DNA of 64,000 bases from Juglans regia (GCF_001411555.2 NC_049907.1:5216243-5280242), one strand, 5' to 3'. Positions 40,624 to 52,404 are shown, numbered from the stretch's first letter. Numbers and translations are program-made. Notes: a model not told the origin generated them from the letters alone.

Positions 40624-43600
40624 TCTCACAGCGTTTTGTCCTAGTACAGCGCATAGAATTCCATCTGATGCATTTGCACGGCAAGCACGGATCATGTACG
40701 TGGGATCAATATACTTCACATCAACTGGAACACCAATCTCCTTAAAATGTTTTTTTGTCTGAAAAGCAATGGTTATTAGATTTCGGTATCATATGGGATA
40801 GGTAAACAGGAGATTTACAAATGAAAACATTTTTTTTATTGACACCAGGCGTCCGAAAACAAAGTCCCGACTGGTGCACAGGCCCTCGGCAATGAGGCAC
40901 AAATAAAAAAATTAAGTGTGATACCCCATATGATATAAATAAGGGTAAGTGGTGTATGAGATCCCACATTGCTTGGAAAGGAGAAGTTCTTGCTCTTTAT
41001 AAGGTTCTAATGGGGCTCCAATTGTATCATTGACTAGTCCTTTTGGAGTATAGACCATGTAATTTAGGTCTTCCATTGGGGCGTTACAAATGGTATCAGA
41101 GCCTATCACAACAAAAAATGTGGGACTTAAGCCGTGCCACCAACAATGGACAGGCCCGACGAGGACGTCGGGAATTTAAGGAGGGTAGATTGTGATATGC
41201 CATATGATATAGATAAGGGTAGGTGGTGTATGAGATCTCACATTGCTTAGGAAGGAGAAGTTCTTGCTCTTTATAAGGTTCTAATGGGGCTCCAATTGTA
41301 TCATTGACTAGTCCTTTTGGAGTATAAACCATGTGGTTTAGGTCTTCCATTGGGGCATTACATTAAGATTAGGCAAAGAAGGATTCACCAAAAATAGAAA
41401 ATAAAAAATCAATAACTTATAAGTTACTTTAAATAGAATGCTAGCCTTTCTTTAGTATCAAGATAATTCACAATATCAAAATAAAATATTGCGTTAAGAT
41501 TCAAGAGCACCTGTCCTTGTTGAAATTTTGTTAAATATGACATAAAAAAAAAAAAAACAAAACTGGTTAACATGAAGCTCAATATAAAATGAACGAATAT
41601 GCCATTGAGATTATTGGAAGTATACACATAATACATCATAGCTCTGTTATTGTTGAAATTTTTCCCAATGTTTGATGATGCACCGAGTAATAAAAACCCT
41701 GAAGTAAATATGAGAAAAATGGGAAATAATGATGCAGTAAGCTTTACACATTCAAGGCATGCCAAATTTTTAAAGAAAAATAATAAGTATTAAAATCAAT
41801 TCCAATTCTGACTCCCAACCAGAAAAGAAAAAAGAAGAAAGCATAGCCCATGATTTCCAGTTCAAGAGCAGAACCACTTGGTTTTGTTCACTGCACATTA
41901 CATTTTTTTTTTATAAGTATTCACTGCACATTACATCACAGCAGCAACTGACAAAATCTAGTCTTAGCAGAAGAACCACCAACTGCGGTTAGATCTTGAC
42001 GGCTTAATTTTTTGTCACTCCGACAAGTGAGAGCTACAAGGCCAAACAGCAGTTCATTTTTATCTATGCAACATATCAACTTAAAAAAATATCCATCTTT
42101 TAATCAAGTCGTCATTTCTTAAACCGATGTAGGTTGTCTCAAGTGTCATGGAGATCAAGACCATGTGAAATTACTCAAAACTCAACCACCAACCTCTTGT
42201 TGAATGTGTACACCGATATCTCCAAATACAGTGTTTCCAGATGCATCTTTAGCATTAGTTTTCTGAAGAAAATCCTGCATCAGAGAACAACAGCACACAT
42301 CATTTCTGTCTCTTGGTGGAAAAAACACCAGAGAGAAATTATAAGATCTATGTAATGTAGTGTAATGAAAAGAAACAGTCATTAATTGTATCCGATGAAG
42401 CCAAAAAAGGAGTGCACTACATTAATCACCTAGTCAGTTAATAGTATTCAAACTTCAAGCGGAAGTATAAACTGTAAATTCCTTGTGTAACTGACCTGCC
42501 CAGCTCCCTCTGCAACACATACAACAGCTGAGCCCTTTGTCTCAATCAGGTATTTCAGATGTTGTAGAATGCCATGAGGCCCATGCAAATTAAAGCGTAC
42601 CTTAGATGTGTATATCAGGAGTATCAGTAAGGTTTCACAAAAATAACTATCTAATTCATTTCAGTAAATATGTACCTCAGGGATCAAGCATATGTCAATT
42701 TGACCGCTAGCTAGGGATGCATGCATAGCTATAAATCCACTGCTACGACCCATCAATTTCACAATGCCAACACCATGATAAGCACTGTGCGCCTATAACA
42801 AGATTGAGGCAAAAATAAATAAATAAATATATGAAAAGTCAGCACACCATGAAGGAACAAACAGCATGTAATAATTCTTCAGAGACCTTATGTTAGAAAT
42901 ATAAAACCAATGCGTGGGAAACTAAAATGCACATAATGTACCTCTATGTATGCAGAGTTTATTGCTCTTTGTGCTTCTTCAACAGCGGTATCAAAACCAA
43001 AAGTTTTGTCCATCAGCAAAATATCGTTGTCTATAGTTTTTGGCACGCCAACTACAGCCACCCTTATCTGTCTTTTACGGCACTGAAAGCAGAAAATTTA
43101 TGAAACTAGACCTCAGTACGGAAAAAGGCAGACCCATGAAAGAAATGGAGCATGCATTAGCAATATGCAAAAACAAAGTTAGAATAGAGCAACAAGTGTA
43201 GACGCTGTAAGATTCTTGATGTTATTATCATTATCTCAGTTTCATTACCTTGAAAATGAGGACGACACTAGTCTTTATAGCATTGGGAATTCAAATGCAT
43301 GTCTGCCATTATTTATATGTTTGTTTATTCATTCATTCATTTAGTTTACTTTCATTGCATAAATTATAAATGCAATCAGATAAACAACTTCAGAAACAAA
43401 TTTCATTATTTAAAATATATCTCTGTTTAAACCTCATTGTGTATTGCCTCAGCCCCAGCATGTGTGCCGTTCCCACCCAACACAAAGAGCATGTTGATTC
43501 CTCTTTCCTGACATCAACACGCAATGAATAAATAAATAAATCAGATAACTCTTATTGCCTGGAATCAGGTTGCATTTTCGGAATAGTTGACTAATCGGTC

Positions 43601-46600
43601 AACAAGAAAGATGAACTGGGCACCTCCATACTGTCCACAATTTCACTAACGTCAGGTCCCCCACGTGAAACTCCTAACAAGCTTCCACCAGAAAGGTGGA
43701 CATTCTGAACCACTTTTCTAGACAGCTGAAATCAAAGTCGAAACCTAAACAAAGTTAATCTACAACTCTTACCATACAAAAGATAGAAACATGCATTTAT
43801 ACTGAGTACAATTCAACATTGTTTGATGAATCAATTAATTTTAAAATAATTGTAAAGGCATAGGAATGTACCGGCATTTCACTTAATTCTACGTCAGAAA
43901 ATCCACGATAACCAAAGGGAATACCCACAATCTTTTTCACACCATATATCTCAAGCGTGATGACAATCTGCAGAAGGTGGATGAAATAATTATAATGATA
44001 AAAGAGGCATTGTTGCTAGATATGGGGCTTTAAACAAAGTACATTTTAAAATTTCTATACTCAAATCAAATTTTAAATTGAGATTTTTTCTCGTCCTGTG
44101 ACTCCATAGTGAAATGTCACACACATATTACTTGAAGGTCACAAAATACATAGACTTCAAACAATGTGTGGTAAAAAGATAGGTATATTTAAGAAGATTC
44201 TAAGAATGCAGAATTATGAACTTATCTCAACTTGAGTTTACTTTCAGTAGAATGTTATGACCAAGGGAATTTTGTGCTTAATATGTAGTAGTGTAATTAT
44301 GTAAGAAATATTATTTACTAACATAATTATCACAGGTTGGGTTCTGTGTTGTTCAACATATTGAGTCATGACACTGACCTGTCTGATAACGTCATTGAGA
44401 CCAGGGCAGAGCCCTCCACAAGTTACAATTGCTGCTTTCACTTCTTCTGGTCTGAAGTATATTTTCTCCCGTGGCCCAGCACGATGAACCCTGAAAGTCC
44501 CAATTACACACCACCATATCATGAGCTAATAGTCAAATTGACATCTATTATTACAAAAACCACGGAAAAATTCATCCATAGGGGCAGTTCTCCTCCAAAT
44601 TGAGTTAAAGAAAGTGCCTCCAACCTACTCTATAAAGTTCACAAGTGTCCACTGTGCATGTGAAAAGCACTTTTTTTTAAGTATAATTTAAAAATTGCCA
44701 CATGTCCCTTGAGCATATGAGAAGTACGAGTTTTTTTAATGATCAAGGAACGGGTTGTTAATGATTGTAAAAAAAACATGTGCTTCTCACATGCTCAAGG
44801 AACATGTGGTAAATTTATAGACTGGGTTTCCTCCTTCCTTGTTTGGAGAAAAACTCTGTTCTAGACATACATACGTATATGATTAATGGAAAATTTTTTT
44901 ACTGTTAAGATATGGAAAAATGTGAAGTTGCACTTCTTTCAAACATGATAAAGCTGAATCGCAGAACCAATTGTTTCAAGAATATGTATACTGAGGAATT
45001 TAGTTGGAGGCCTACTGTGGATGGTCTTTCTTTTGAGTCCAGTAGGTCGAGGCATCTTGGTTGGAGAGACTTTGGTGAAAGTGAGGTTTACGAGGTGGTA
45101 AAAGCATTGAATGGTGACGAGGCCCCGGGGACTAACGGTTCTCCCTGGCTCTTTTCCAGGTTTGTTGGGAAGTTGCTAGAGATGTTAAGGTGTTTCAGGA
45201 TTTCCACGCTAAAGGAAAATTTGTGAGAAGCCTCAAAGCAAACCTCTTGGGTATCATTTCAAAAAAACGGACAGTTGAAATTGAGGATTTCCAGCCTAGT
45301 AGCATAAAACAATTTGGGGCAAGTCCATATGTTGAAGCTCCGTCAAAGACCAACTCTAAAATTATAAAGGTAATAACCATTCATCAGGAGATACTTATGG
45401 ATTCTACATATCTCCACGTGTCAGAGTAAAATTCCTTGTGCAAATAACCAGAGCCAGTTGGTAAAACAAAATCAACTAGTTAAGAAACTTCTCTTTTTTC
45501 TTTTCTTGAAAATCCTCATGGAACTCTACATCCCAAATCCTAGAATATTCTCGGAAAATTTGTACTTTTTGCACACCTTTCCAGCACATGTTAGTCCTTC
45601 ACAATTGCCTCTTGAGGGCAATGACATGTAACTACTGCACGAGTCAAGGAAAATAAAAAGAACCCTCATGAAATTCTACCCTAAACCCGATACCACCCAA
45701 AACCTCCCTATCGCAAGATCACTCTCATCATGGCTTTGCATTTTGCAAATACCTAAACCGTACAGGCATAAACCCACCAGCATCAACCACCATCACTACT
45801 TCCATATTTCCACACCATAATATCTCATTTATCTCTAACCCCTATGGATCTCCATCCACTTTAGGCTCTACCATTATAACAAAAATATCCCCCACTTTTT
45901 CTGAATGCAACATTAATTGTGCTTAATTTTTTTTATCAGTAAACAAAATTTTATTGATCATGAGAATAAGCAAGAGCCCAAATATACGGGACATATATAA
46001 GAGCATCACCTATGCATGCTAGTTTAGTGATACATGCTTAAAATTTTTTTACTCCTTTCAGACAGTTGCATACTCTAGGATTGCTTATAAGAGAGTAAAA
46101 GATCAATATTTACCATTGTTCTACCCATGTACAATCAGGATCAATGCACTCAGCACCAGCAGATGTAGGTGACGAGTAGTTTATGACCTGGAATATTGAA
46201 TAAAAATGAAGATTGTATTGGAAATGACAGTTAATAGCCTGAAAAAAATATATTACAAGGCATCAAACTGGATTTCATACAAATCATGTTCAAGGCAATT
46301 AAAATACTCATGCCTAAGGAAAAGATAGACCTCATGTATCTCAACAACAAAGCCAATATAAAACACACACACACACACACACACAAGTTTCTCATCTCAC
46401 ATGAAGCAAATCCGAATAGATAACAAGCCATTTCTATAAATTTCATCCAAAAAAGCCAGTTTATGAGTTTATATTCAGAAGAAAAGTTCTTAATTTTTCA
46501 CAATCAAAATGGGTAGGCGTTCCTAACTAAAAATTAACTAGCTAATCAGCAAACAAACAAACAAAAAAATGAATTATTTTGTGGATTCCACGGACTGCAA

Positions 46601-48104
46601 GCTATAGGCTATCACAAATCATTCAAGTTCTTACCACTCCCTGGAGAAATAGAATAAAAAATAAAATCAACCATCTGAAAGAAGCTTCTTTCTTCCATAA
46701 GAACACGAGATAAATTAATTTAGGAACGGATATAACGATATTCAACTGAAACTTTTATACCAGAACACAATCTTCGTTTGCTGATAGCTAGTTAATTTTT
46801 AGTTAGGAAAAATTACCCATTTTGATTGTGAAAAATTAAGAACTTTTCTTCTTGTATGGCAGCTATTAGTCTCATCTTCACTTCCACGACATTGTTCCTA
46901 TGCCTCTTTGAAGTTAACACCTTATATCGAATGAGTCAAGTCATCTGATTTTTTAATAGAAATAAGACAATCTTGGGACAGCCAAGTTAAATAAAATAAA
47001 AATATAAGCATAATATACGAAGTCACACGACATCATAGCATCTTTCTACCAACAATGTCTCATGGATGATTACTTGAAACAATTCAAGCTTTTATGGGTA
47101 TCTTGAAGCTAATGGGAAAAACAAAAAGCCAAAAAACCAAAAACAAAGACTTTCTAGTCGTAGACCATCTTACACAATTACAACTTCGGCGTCATACATA
47201 CTTAAACAGAGACAACCTTATACAGGCGAAATGAAAAGAAACACACCCAAATGAGCCAAAAGACAAAAAAGAAAATGAAAAGTAGCACTTCTAATGTGGT
47301 TGGCAGGTTTGTATATGTTTTACGAGAAAGCTAATCAAATTTAAATCACTAGAAGTTCTAAAACAACATAACTATTTCATCGAAAGGTAATGTACCTTAA
47401 GAAGCACCCTGTCGTTATTGTTTATGTAGCCATGCCACTCCTCGTCGGATGGGTAACCTGCCGCAAATTCTTCTGATACTGGTGTCCTGCACCCATAAAA
47501 GACAAATAAAAATTAAATAACAAGATTCAAGCAGATTAAAAAATACAAAATGCATATGGAGTATGTGGTATTTCTAATTTTCTAGTTGAGTTAATAACAC
47601 AGTGCGCCAAAAATTCGCGGGAAAAAATAGTCTTGAGCAATTGCTTTGATAAGCGAGATCACACAAAATTCTTCAATGTATGAAGTAAAAACAATCGTAA
47701 AGTACGAAATGGGAGAAAAAATAAAAACAAAATTAAATATGCAATTCACAACTTTCTTCCGAAAATGCACGGAGAGAGACGTGGAGGCAAACGGAGGCGG
47801 ACCTCATTTTGAGGCAAAAAGTAGAGGGAATAGGAACGGCATCGTCGAAAATCTCAGTAAGGTGAGGGATGTTGAAGCGCCTCTCGAAGTCCTTCTGGAA
47901 CTTGGACTTCCAATCAGGATCATTGAAATCGACGGCGGGGCTCCGCTTCCTGGTCTCTGCAGACGCGCACAGCTTCTTGGCCACCCTGCTCGACTTCAGT
48001 TGGCAGAAACGAGAATTCAAGTGCTGAAGTCCATAAGAGCGGTTAGAATCGATGCGAGGGAGAGTCACTTTGGAGGTGGTGATCGCATGCGAGATAGTGC
48101 CCAT
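39229..48104 (-). CDS. PFK4: ATP-dependent 6-phosphofructokinase, plastid type
   Basis: It phosphorylates fructose 6-phosphate to fructose 1,6-bisphosphate with ATP, the committing step of glycolysis, here probably in plastids. Thirteen exons on the minus strand: 48104-47803, 47486-47396, 46187-46114, 44490-44379, 43967-43872, 43725-43624, 43507-43433, 43082-42942, 42792-42676, 42600-42496, 42274-42194, 40758-40630, 39396-39229. All have GT-AG borders and consistent phase, giving 530 aa, the length I recall for Arabidopsis PFK4. The basic, serine-rich first 50 residues look like a transit peptide. Motifs: GGLCPGLND (181-189), GGNGTHAG (270-277), PKTIDND (298-304, catalytic aspartates), MGRSSGF (345-351), and the C-terminal [17 protein letters not shown]. 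Position 272 is Asn where many PFKs have Asp. Introns carry a TRIM, LINE pieces and a foldback element. PFK4 versus PFK5 naming is tentative. Confidence 0.96.
40574..40620. repeat. (GA)n microsatellite next to a PFK splice donor
   Basis: About 22 GA units. On the PFK (minus) strand this is a CT tract that begins about ten bases after the exon 12 donor (gct/gtgaga at 40630/40629). A C-rich then A-rich stretch follows (40553-40573). Confidence 0.92.
40829..40905 (-). mobile_element. SINE 3' fragment in PFK intron 11
   Basis: The order ttttttttattgacaccagg, then gtcccgactggtgcacaggc, then ctcggcaatgagg matches the 3' end of the SINE at 4627-4864. The tRNA-like 5' part is missing. It abuts the target site of the TRIM. 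Confidence 0.6.
40917..41088 (+). repeat. TRIM 5' LTR
   Basis: 172 bp, beginning tgtgatacccc and ending ggcgttaca, followed by the two-base spacer and the primer-binding site. Confidence 0.9.
41191..41362 (+). repeat. TRIM 3' LTR
   Basis: 172 bp, beginning tgtgatatgcc and ending ggcattaca, about 6 percent different from the left copy, mostly by transitions. Confidence 0.9.
41887..41936 (-). mobile_element. Ultra-short retrotransposition scar
   Basis: The 17-bp word ttcactgcacattacat occurs at 41887-41903 and exactly again at 41920-41936. Only 16 bp, tttttttttataagta, lie between. That insert matches the extreme 3' end (T run plus a(t/g)(a/c)agta) of the retroposon tails at 19455 and 45937. 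This fits a retroposon copy truncated almost at once after priming, in the PFK intron. Confidence 0.75.
44581..44860. mobile_element. Foldback MITE in PFK intron 3
   Basis: Ends gggcagttctcctccaaatt and tggagaaaaactctgttct form imperfect inverted repeats. Inside, a motif of the form ccacatgt-ccttgagcat-tgagaag-ac followed by a T run occurs about 44628-44682 and 44697-44741 directly, and 44770-44825 inverted. No coding frame. Confidence 0.6.
44912..45330 (+). pseudogene. LINE (L1) reverse-transcriptase fragment in PFK intron 3
   Basis: It reads [20 protein letters not shown], the start of an L1 reverse transcriptase domain. After a frame change near 45180 it reads [20 protein letters not shown], then [10 protein letters not shown]. 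The order and spacing fit the fingers region of plant L1 RT, but the YADD catalytic box and everything after it are missing. It lies antisense to PFK. Confidence 0.75.
45929..46045 (-). mobile_element. LINE/SINE 3'-tail fragment in PFK intron 3
   Basis: It starts with a T run, atcagtaaacaaaattttat, then caagagcccaaatatacggg, parallel to the 19455-19610 copy. tgcttaa occurs on both sides (about 45922 and 46034) as a possible short target duplication. Confidence 0.5.
46363..46385. repeat. (AC)n microsatellite in PFK intron 2/3 region
   Basis: About 11 AC units in the intron between exons 2 and 3 of PFK. Confidence 0.9.
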
Positions 48105-48429
48105 GAAACGGAATCTCGGAGATTACGAGGCAACGGGACTATCAGCCCCTCGAAGAACGTGTATCTTCGGCTCGCAGGGTAGCTGATCGAACAGTAGAGA
48201 ATGTGAGAAAAAGCTTCGGGGATAGAATTTGACTATTTGAGGGAGCGAGGAAGACGCGAGAGAGAGAGTTTGCGTCTGCGTGAGCTGTGAGGGAACGCAG
48301 TGAGAGACGGGTGAACGGCAATGGCGAGGGACTTGTTTTTTTTCAAACTTTTTGTGACCAAAGTGCCGTGCTTTTTTCCAATTTAAAATAAATTTTAGAA
48401 GATATTTCATATTTGTGACATTATTCATT

Positions 48430-51080
48430 TAGAGAAATAGTTTCCTCACAAATATTCTATAAAAATTAATTCGTATGTAAAATTATTTTTATTTTAGATT
48501 AGATTTAATATACCATATAAAATTATATTAATTTATAAATTTAATTTATAACTACAATACTTCTATTTTTGATATGATAATTTATTAATATTATTACTAT
48601 TTAAATTCTTTTATTATATATTTGAAATTGGTTTGAGAAGATAATACGAATTTAACATCTAATTTATTATATATTCCTATCTCAATTGGCCTATATGGGG
48701 CGAGTGTAACATCTAATTTATAGCGGATAAATGCTTTGAAACAAAATAATTTTATAAAAATAAAATTATAAATTAATATGTCTTAATATAATTAAACAGA
48801 TTGTAAAATTATTTTTATTTTAAAATATATCTAATATATGACTTGAAGTTATGTCAATTTGTGAATTTATTTTTGTAAAATTTATTTGATTATAACAATT
48901 CTTTTTATAATATAACTTCAATTAAAAAAACTTGAAAATAAAATTAAGATCTATTTTAAAAATTAAATTTTGTTTAAAACGGCTTTCACGTTCTAAATTT
49001 CTATTTATTATTATTTTTTATTCAATTATGTAGCTAAGGATTTATACATAAATATGTGAACCTTCCATGCAGAAAATAACCCAAAAAAAAAAAAAAAAGT
49101 TATTGCCAGAGATTCTGATTAATCATTTTTCAAAAATCGAGAGGGTAGCCTGACATATTCGTTGAAAAGGTTAAATATTTTTTTTTTCATAATTTTTTTA
49201 CATCCTTAAATATTTTTTTTAAAATTTCACAACATCATTAAATGATTTATTTAATTACTAAAAAAAAAAAAAAGGAAGAGAAGAAGAAGAAGGAGGAAGA
49301 AGAAGAAGACAGTCTCGGGACCCAAGCATTTCTGTTTCTCAAACACAAGCGGTAACAGCAGCAGCTGACTAATAAAGTTGGAACTTGGAAGGAAAGATTT
49401 GACGCTTATACCTACTACGGATTCACAACCACCGTATTCGCATTTACAATTCAAAGTCTTTTTTCCTTGGGAGAAAGAAAGTAGTTTCATTCCAAAAGTC
49501 TCTCTCTCTCACACACACTCGACCGAAACTATTAAAATCACAGCACTGGCGACAAAAACATGTCTGGTTGTGTGGTCCAATTTCCACAGTCCACAACTGT
49601 CGAGCGAGTCCCCACTCAAAATAAGAATGTATGGTTGAGTAATGTTGAGGTACTTCCGGTGAAAACTGGGCACAATATTTTATTTTAAATTTTTGTTGTT
49701 TTAACGAAGTGAGAAAGAAGCAAAAATGTTTTATCATTCAGAAAATTCATTTTAAATCAATCAATGTAATTATAATATTTAGGTAATACGTTGAATTGTA
49801 AAATTATTTTTTATTATAAAATAAATCTAATAAATCTAATGAAATTAATGCAGTTTATAATTTTATTTTTATATAATTTTTTATATATGTCACAATTCTC
49901 TTAAAAAAAATAATTTCAATTACCCTTCATTCTGAAAAAAAATCAAATAATTATATAATTGAAGGGACAAGTCAGTAACAGTGTGACTAGAAGACAAGTT
50001 TAAAAGGAAGGGACAAAAGTGATGTCATGAGAGAGTATTAAAATAGTAATTGAAAGTCAAACAATAATTGGGTAACTATATTAAAAGAAATGAATGAAGT
50101 GGCATCAGGCACACAATAGACAAGACATGAACATGGGATAAAAACGATGCTCGTGGGTGCACGCTTTGAATCAGCGAAAGTGAGAATTATTTATTTTAAA
50201 AGTAATATTATATATAATCGTAAAATATCTAAATATTATATAATTATTTAAAATAAATAAATAAATATAAAATTTATATAAAAAAAATTAATTTTTTAAT
50301 AATAAATGATATTCTTTTTAAAATAAATATACGTATTCTAAAATTATATAAGTGATTACTCTTATTTTAATCCTTTGACCTTTGTAAGAGTTCGACAAAA
50401 GTTGAAATCATCGCCTCGCCTGCTTATCATTTTTGCATGGAAATAATGATTAGATTATTATTTATCTATTATCTAATTTATATTAATTTTTTTTAATTTT
50501 TTAATTTAATAATTAAGAAAGTAATTATTAATAAAATTATATATATTTTTAATTTTTTTAATAATTAAGAATATTAAAAAAATATTTAAAAAATAAAGAT
50601 AAAAAAATAAAAAACTTAAAATATACTTGAGTAGTAATAGGGTCCTATCACTACCCGCCTGCATACATAATATATAAGGACGAATGATGATAAGGTTACT
50701 ATTCTATTATTATCTATTTATTATTTTTTTGTATTTAATTTTATTTAATGATTAAGGAAGTGTATATTAATAAAATTATATATATTTTTTAATTTTTTCT
50801 TAAAGGTTAAAGATATTAAAAACAATACTTGAAAAATGATAAAAAAAAATGAAATGTACTTGGATAGTAGATAGGTAATAATAGAGTAGTAACCCTATGA
50901 CTACCATTCTCTCTACTGAATACACAATATATTTCAAGACAATTCGTTCGGTTATTAGTCAAGAGAAAACAATGGCCCTGAATACTCTTTCTTATTTCAT
51001 TTTGTTAGCTTATGTAAAGTGTTTTGGGACGTGGTTAGGTTACAATATCGACTTATTCGCTAGAAATCAGATATGAGGAG
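48430..51080. other. AT-rich, MITE-rich spacer upstream of PFK
   Basis: Repeated words aaattatttttattttaga and similar occur at about 48480, 48800 and 49800, indicating several copies of one AT-rich MITE. No supported gene. The open frames at 49251-49737 lie on both strands around a ctt/gaa repeat and show no family. The PFK promoter must lie in the first few hundred bases. Confidence 0.5.
50440..50915. mobile_element. Two adjacent copies of one AT-rich MITE
   Basis: Copy 1 (about 50440-50665) and copy 2 (about 50685-50915) share, in the same order, ctattatcta, attaataaaattatatatat, a long A-rich part, then tacttg(a/g)(g/a)tagta and accctat/tcctatcactacc near the right end. They are direct repeats about 240 bp apart. 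Confidence 0.6.
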
Positions 51081-51794
51081 CTAATTACTAGGGCTGTGCA
51101 TATAATCCGATAACCCGTTGAGTCCGATTAAAATAACTCAACCCGACTCGACTTTTATCGGGTTCCTTCTTTTCGGATCTCCAACCCGACATGTAGCGAG
51201 TCTATGTTTTGGGTGTCAACCCGTCCGACTATAAAGCATGCTTATCTTCACTCTTAAGTTCTCAAATCCTAGCCACCCAAATCCGAATGAGAACCCTACC
51301 TCCCATCTCCAACTCACTGATCAATTCATACGCACCTGCCTTCATTGGATAGAAGATTGGGTTGCTGGAGGAATATTTCCTTGGAAAAAGTGCAGAGCTG
51401 GCGGATTTTGGTCTCCATGAGCTGGACTTGCCTCCCTGCCCGCACCTACTTATACCCCAACAACCTGTTGATAATGTCGTCTAGTACCACTAGGTCCATT
51501 GTTGCAAGAAATTTCACAAAAAGCCAAAGACTTAGGAATACATAGAGCTATCGGGTGGTTCTTCTTCTTCTTCTTTTGAGGGAGTGGACTCTTTCTAAAA
51601 ATGGTGACTGTTTTCATGATGAACAACCGCATAAGAAGGAGAAGCAACGAGTTTTGGAGAAGATATGAATTTTCTAAATATCAAAAGCCATTTTGCTGAC
51701 CAAGTTGAAGCTCTTCGTCTTCGTTCTCCACAAGGATGGGTAGAGGTGCATGTGCTTAGATTCAATTCCCAGCTAGCTTCCACTCAGTAACAGC

Positions 51795-51800
<6 letters not shown>

Positions 51801-51837
<37 letters not shown>
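51801..51837. repeat. (AG)n microsatellite
   Basis: About 18 AG units inside the non-autonomous hAT. Confidence 0.93.
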
Positions 51838-51842
<5 letters not shown>

Positions 51843-52077
51843 GTTACTGAGTTTGTTTGACGTTTGTTATGGCCACTTGAGGAATGGGAGATGGGAGTGG
51901 ATCACTGGACATTGCAGAGAAGAGTGGGGAGAGGTTCTTTTGAAGCTACGAAGTGAAGGTTATGGTTGAGTTTTGAGAAACTACAGACACAACACGTTGA
52001 TGATGGCGATGGTGATGTTTTTGTTTCCCTTTTTCTCTCTTTATTTTTATTTTTTCTTTCGTTTTTCTTCTACAAGT

Positions 52078-52228
52078 TGCTCTTCCATTTTGCAATTATT
52101 TTTTGGGTCTTTTCTTGAATTTGAGGATGATTGTAGATTTGAGATTCGTTTTTCTTCTGCTCTTCCATTCATTTTTTTGGGTCTGTACTTGAGTTTGAGG
52201 ATGATTGTAGATCTGAGATTCAGATCAT
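52078..52228. repeat. Two-copy tandem duplication of about 75 bp
   Basis: Both copies read gctcttccatt, then ttttttgggtct, then tgaggatgattgtaga(t/c)c/ttgagattc. They are nearly identical, so the duplication is recent. Confidence 0.75.
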
Positions 52229-52404
52229 AGATATTTTGTAAATCGATGTAAGAAAGCATATTATTATTATTATTTTGGTTGGGTAGTACGGGTTCGACCC
52301 AATTTTATTGTATTCGGGTCTGGTCGGTTTGGTGCCACAAACAAGATACCTCGGGTTGGGTCGGGTACAAACCCAGTTGTACTAGGTCGGGTTGCAGGCC
52401 TACT

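Larger units (their letters stand above)
40917..41362 (+). mobile_element. TRIM (terminal-repeat retrotransposon in miniature)
   Basis: Two direct repeats of exactly 172 bp (40917-41088 and 41191-41362) start TG and end CA, and differ at about 11 positions. Just after the left one lies tggtatcagagc (41091-41102), the tRNA-Met primer-binding site. A purine-rich tract, aaggagggtaga, precedes the right one. The 102-bp core codes for nothing. TTAAG flanks the element at 40912-40916 and 41363-41367 as the 5-bp target duplication. It lies in PFK intron 11, antisense to the gene. It must have been copied by proteins from another element. Confidence 0.93.
51089..52402. mobile_element. Non-autonomous hAT transposon, 1.3 kb, with 8-bp target duplication
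   Basis: ctaattac stands on both sides (51081-51088 and 52403-52410), the 8-bp duplication typical of hAT. The ends are inverted: tagggctgtgca on the left, and on the right, read in reverse, taggcctgcaacc. Both subterminal regions are rich in cgggt/acccg words (51110-51200 and 52290-52390). The interior has no transposase. It holds short unexplained open frames, a (GA)n run at 51801-51837, and a tandem duplication at 52078-52228. Confidence 0.85.

Noticed and set aside
40425..40762. Plus-strand frames of 76-106 codons across the (GA)n run
   Set aside because: They are shadows of PFK exon 12 on the other strand plus the microsatellite.
40912..41350. Two similar minus-strand frames with [19 protein letters not shown]
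   Set aside because: The similarity is because they lie in the two LTRs of the TRIM. LTRs are not coding.
47646..48182. 178-codon plus-strand frame
   Set aside because: Antisense shadow of PFK exon 1, which has clear homology and splicing on the minus strand.
48123..48428. Minus-strand 101-codon frame just upstream of the PFK start
   Set aside because: Lies in the PFK leader/promoter in a different frame from the PFK start and shows no family. Treated as 5' UTR.
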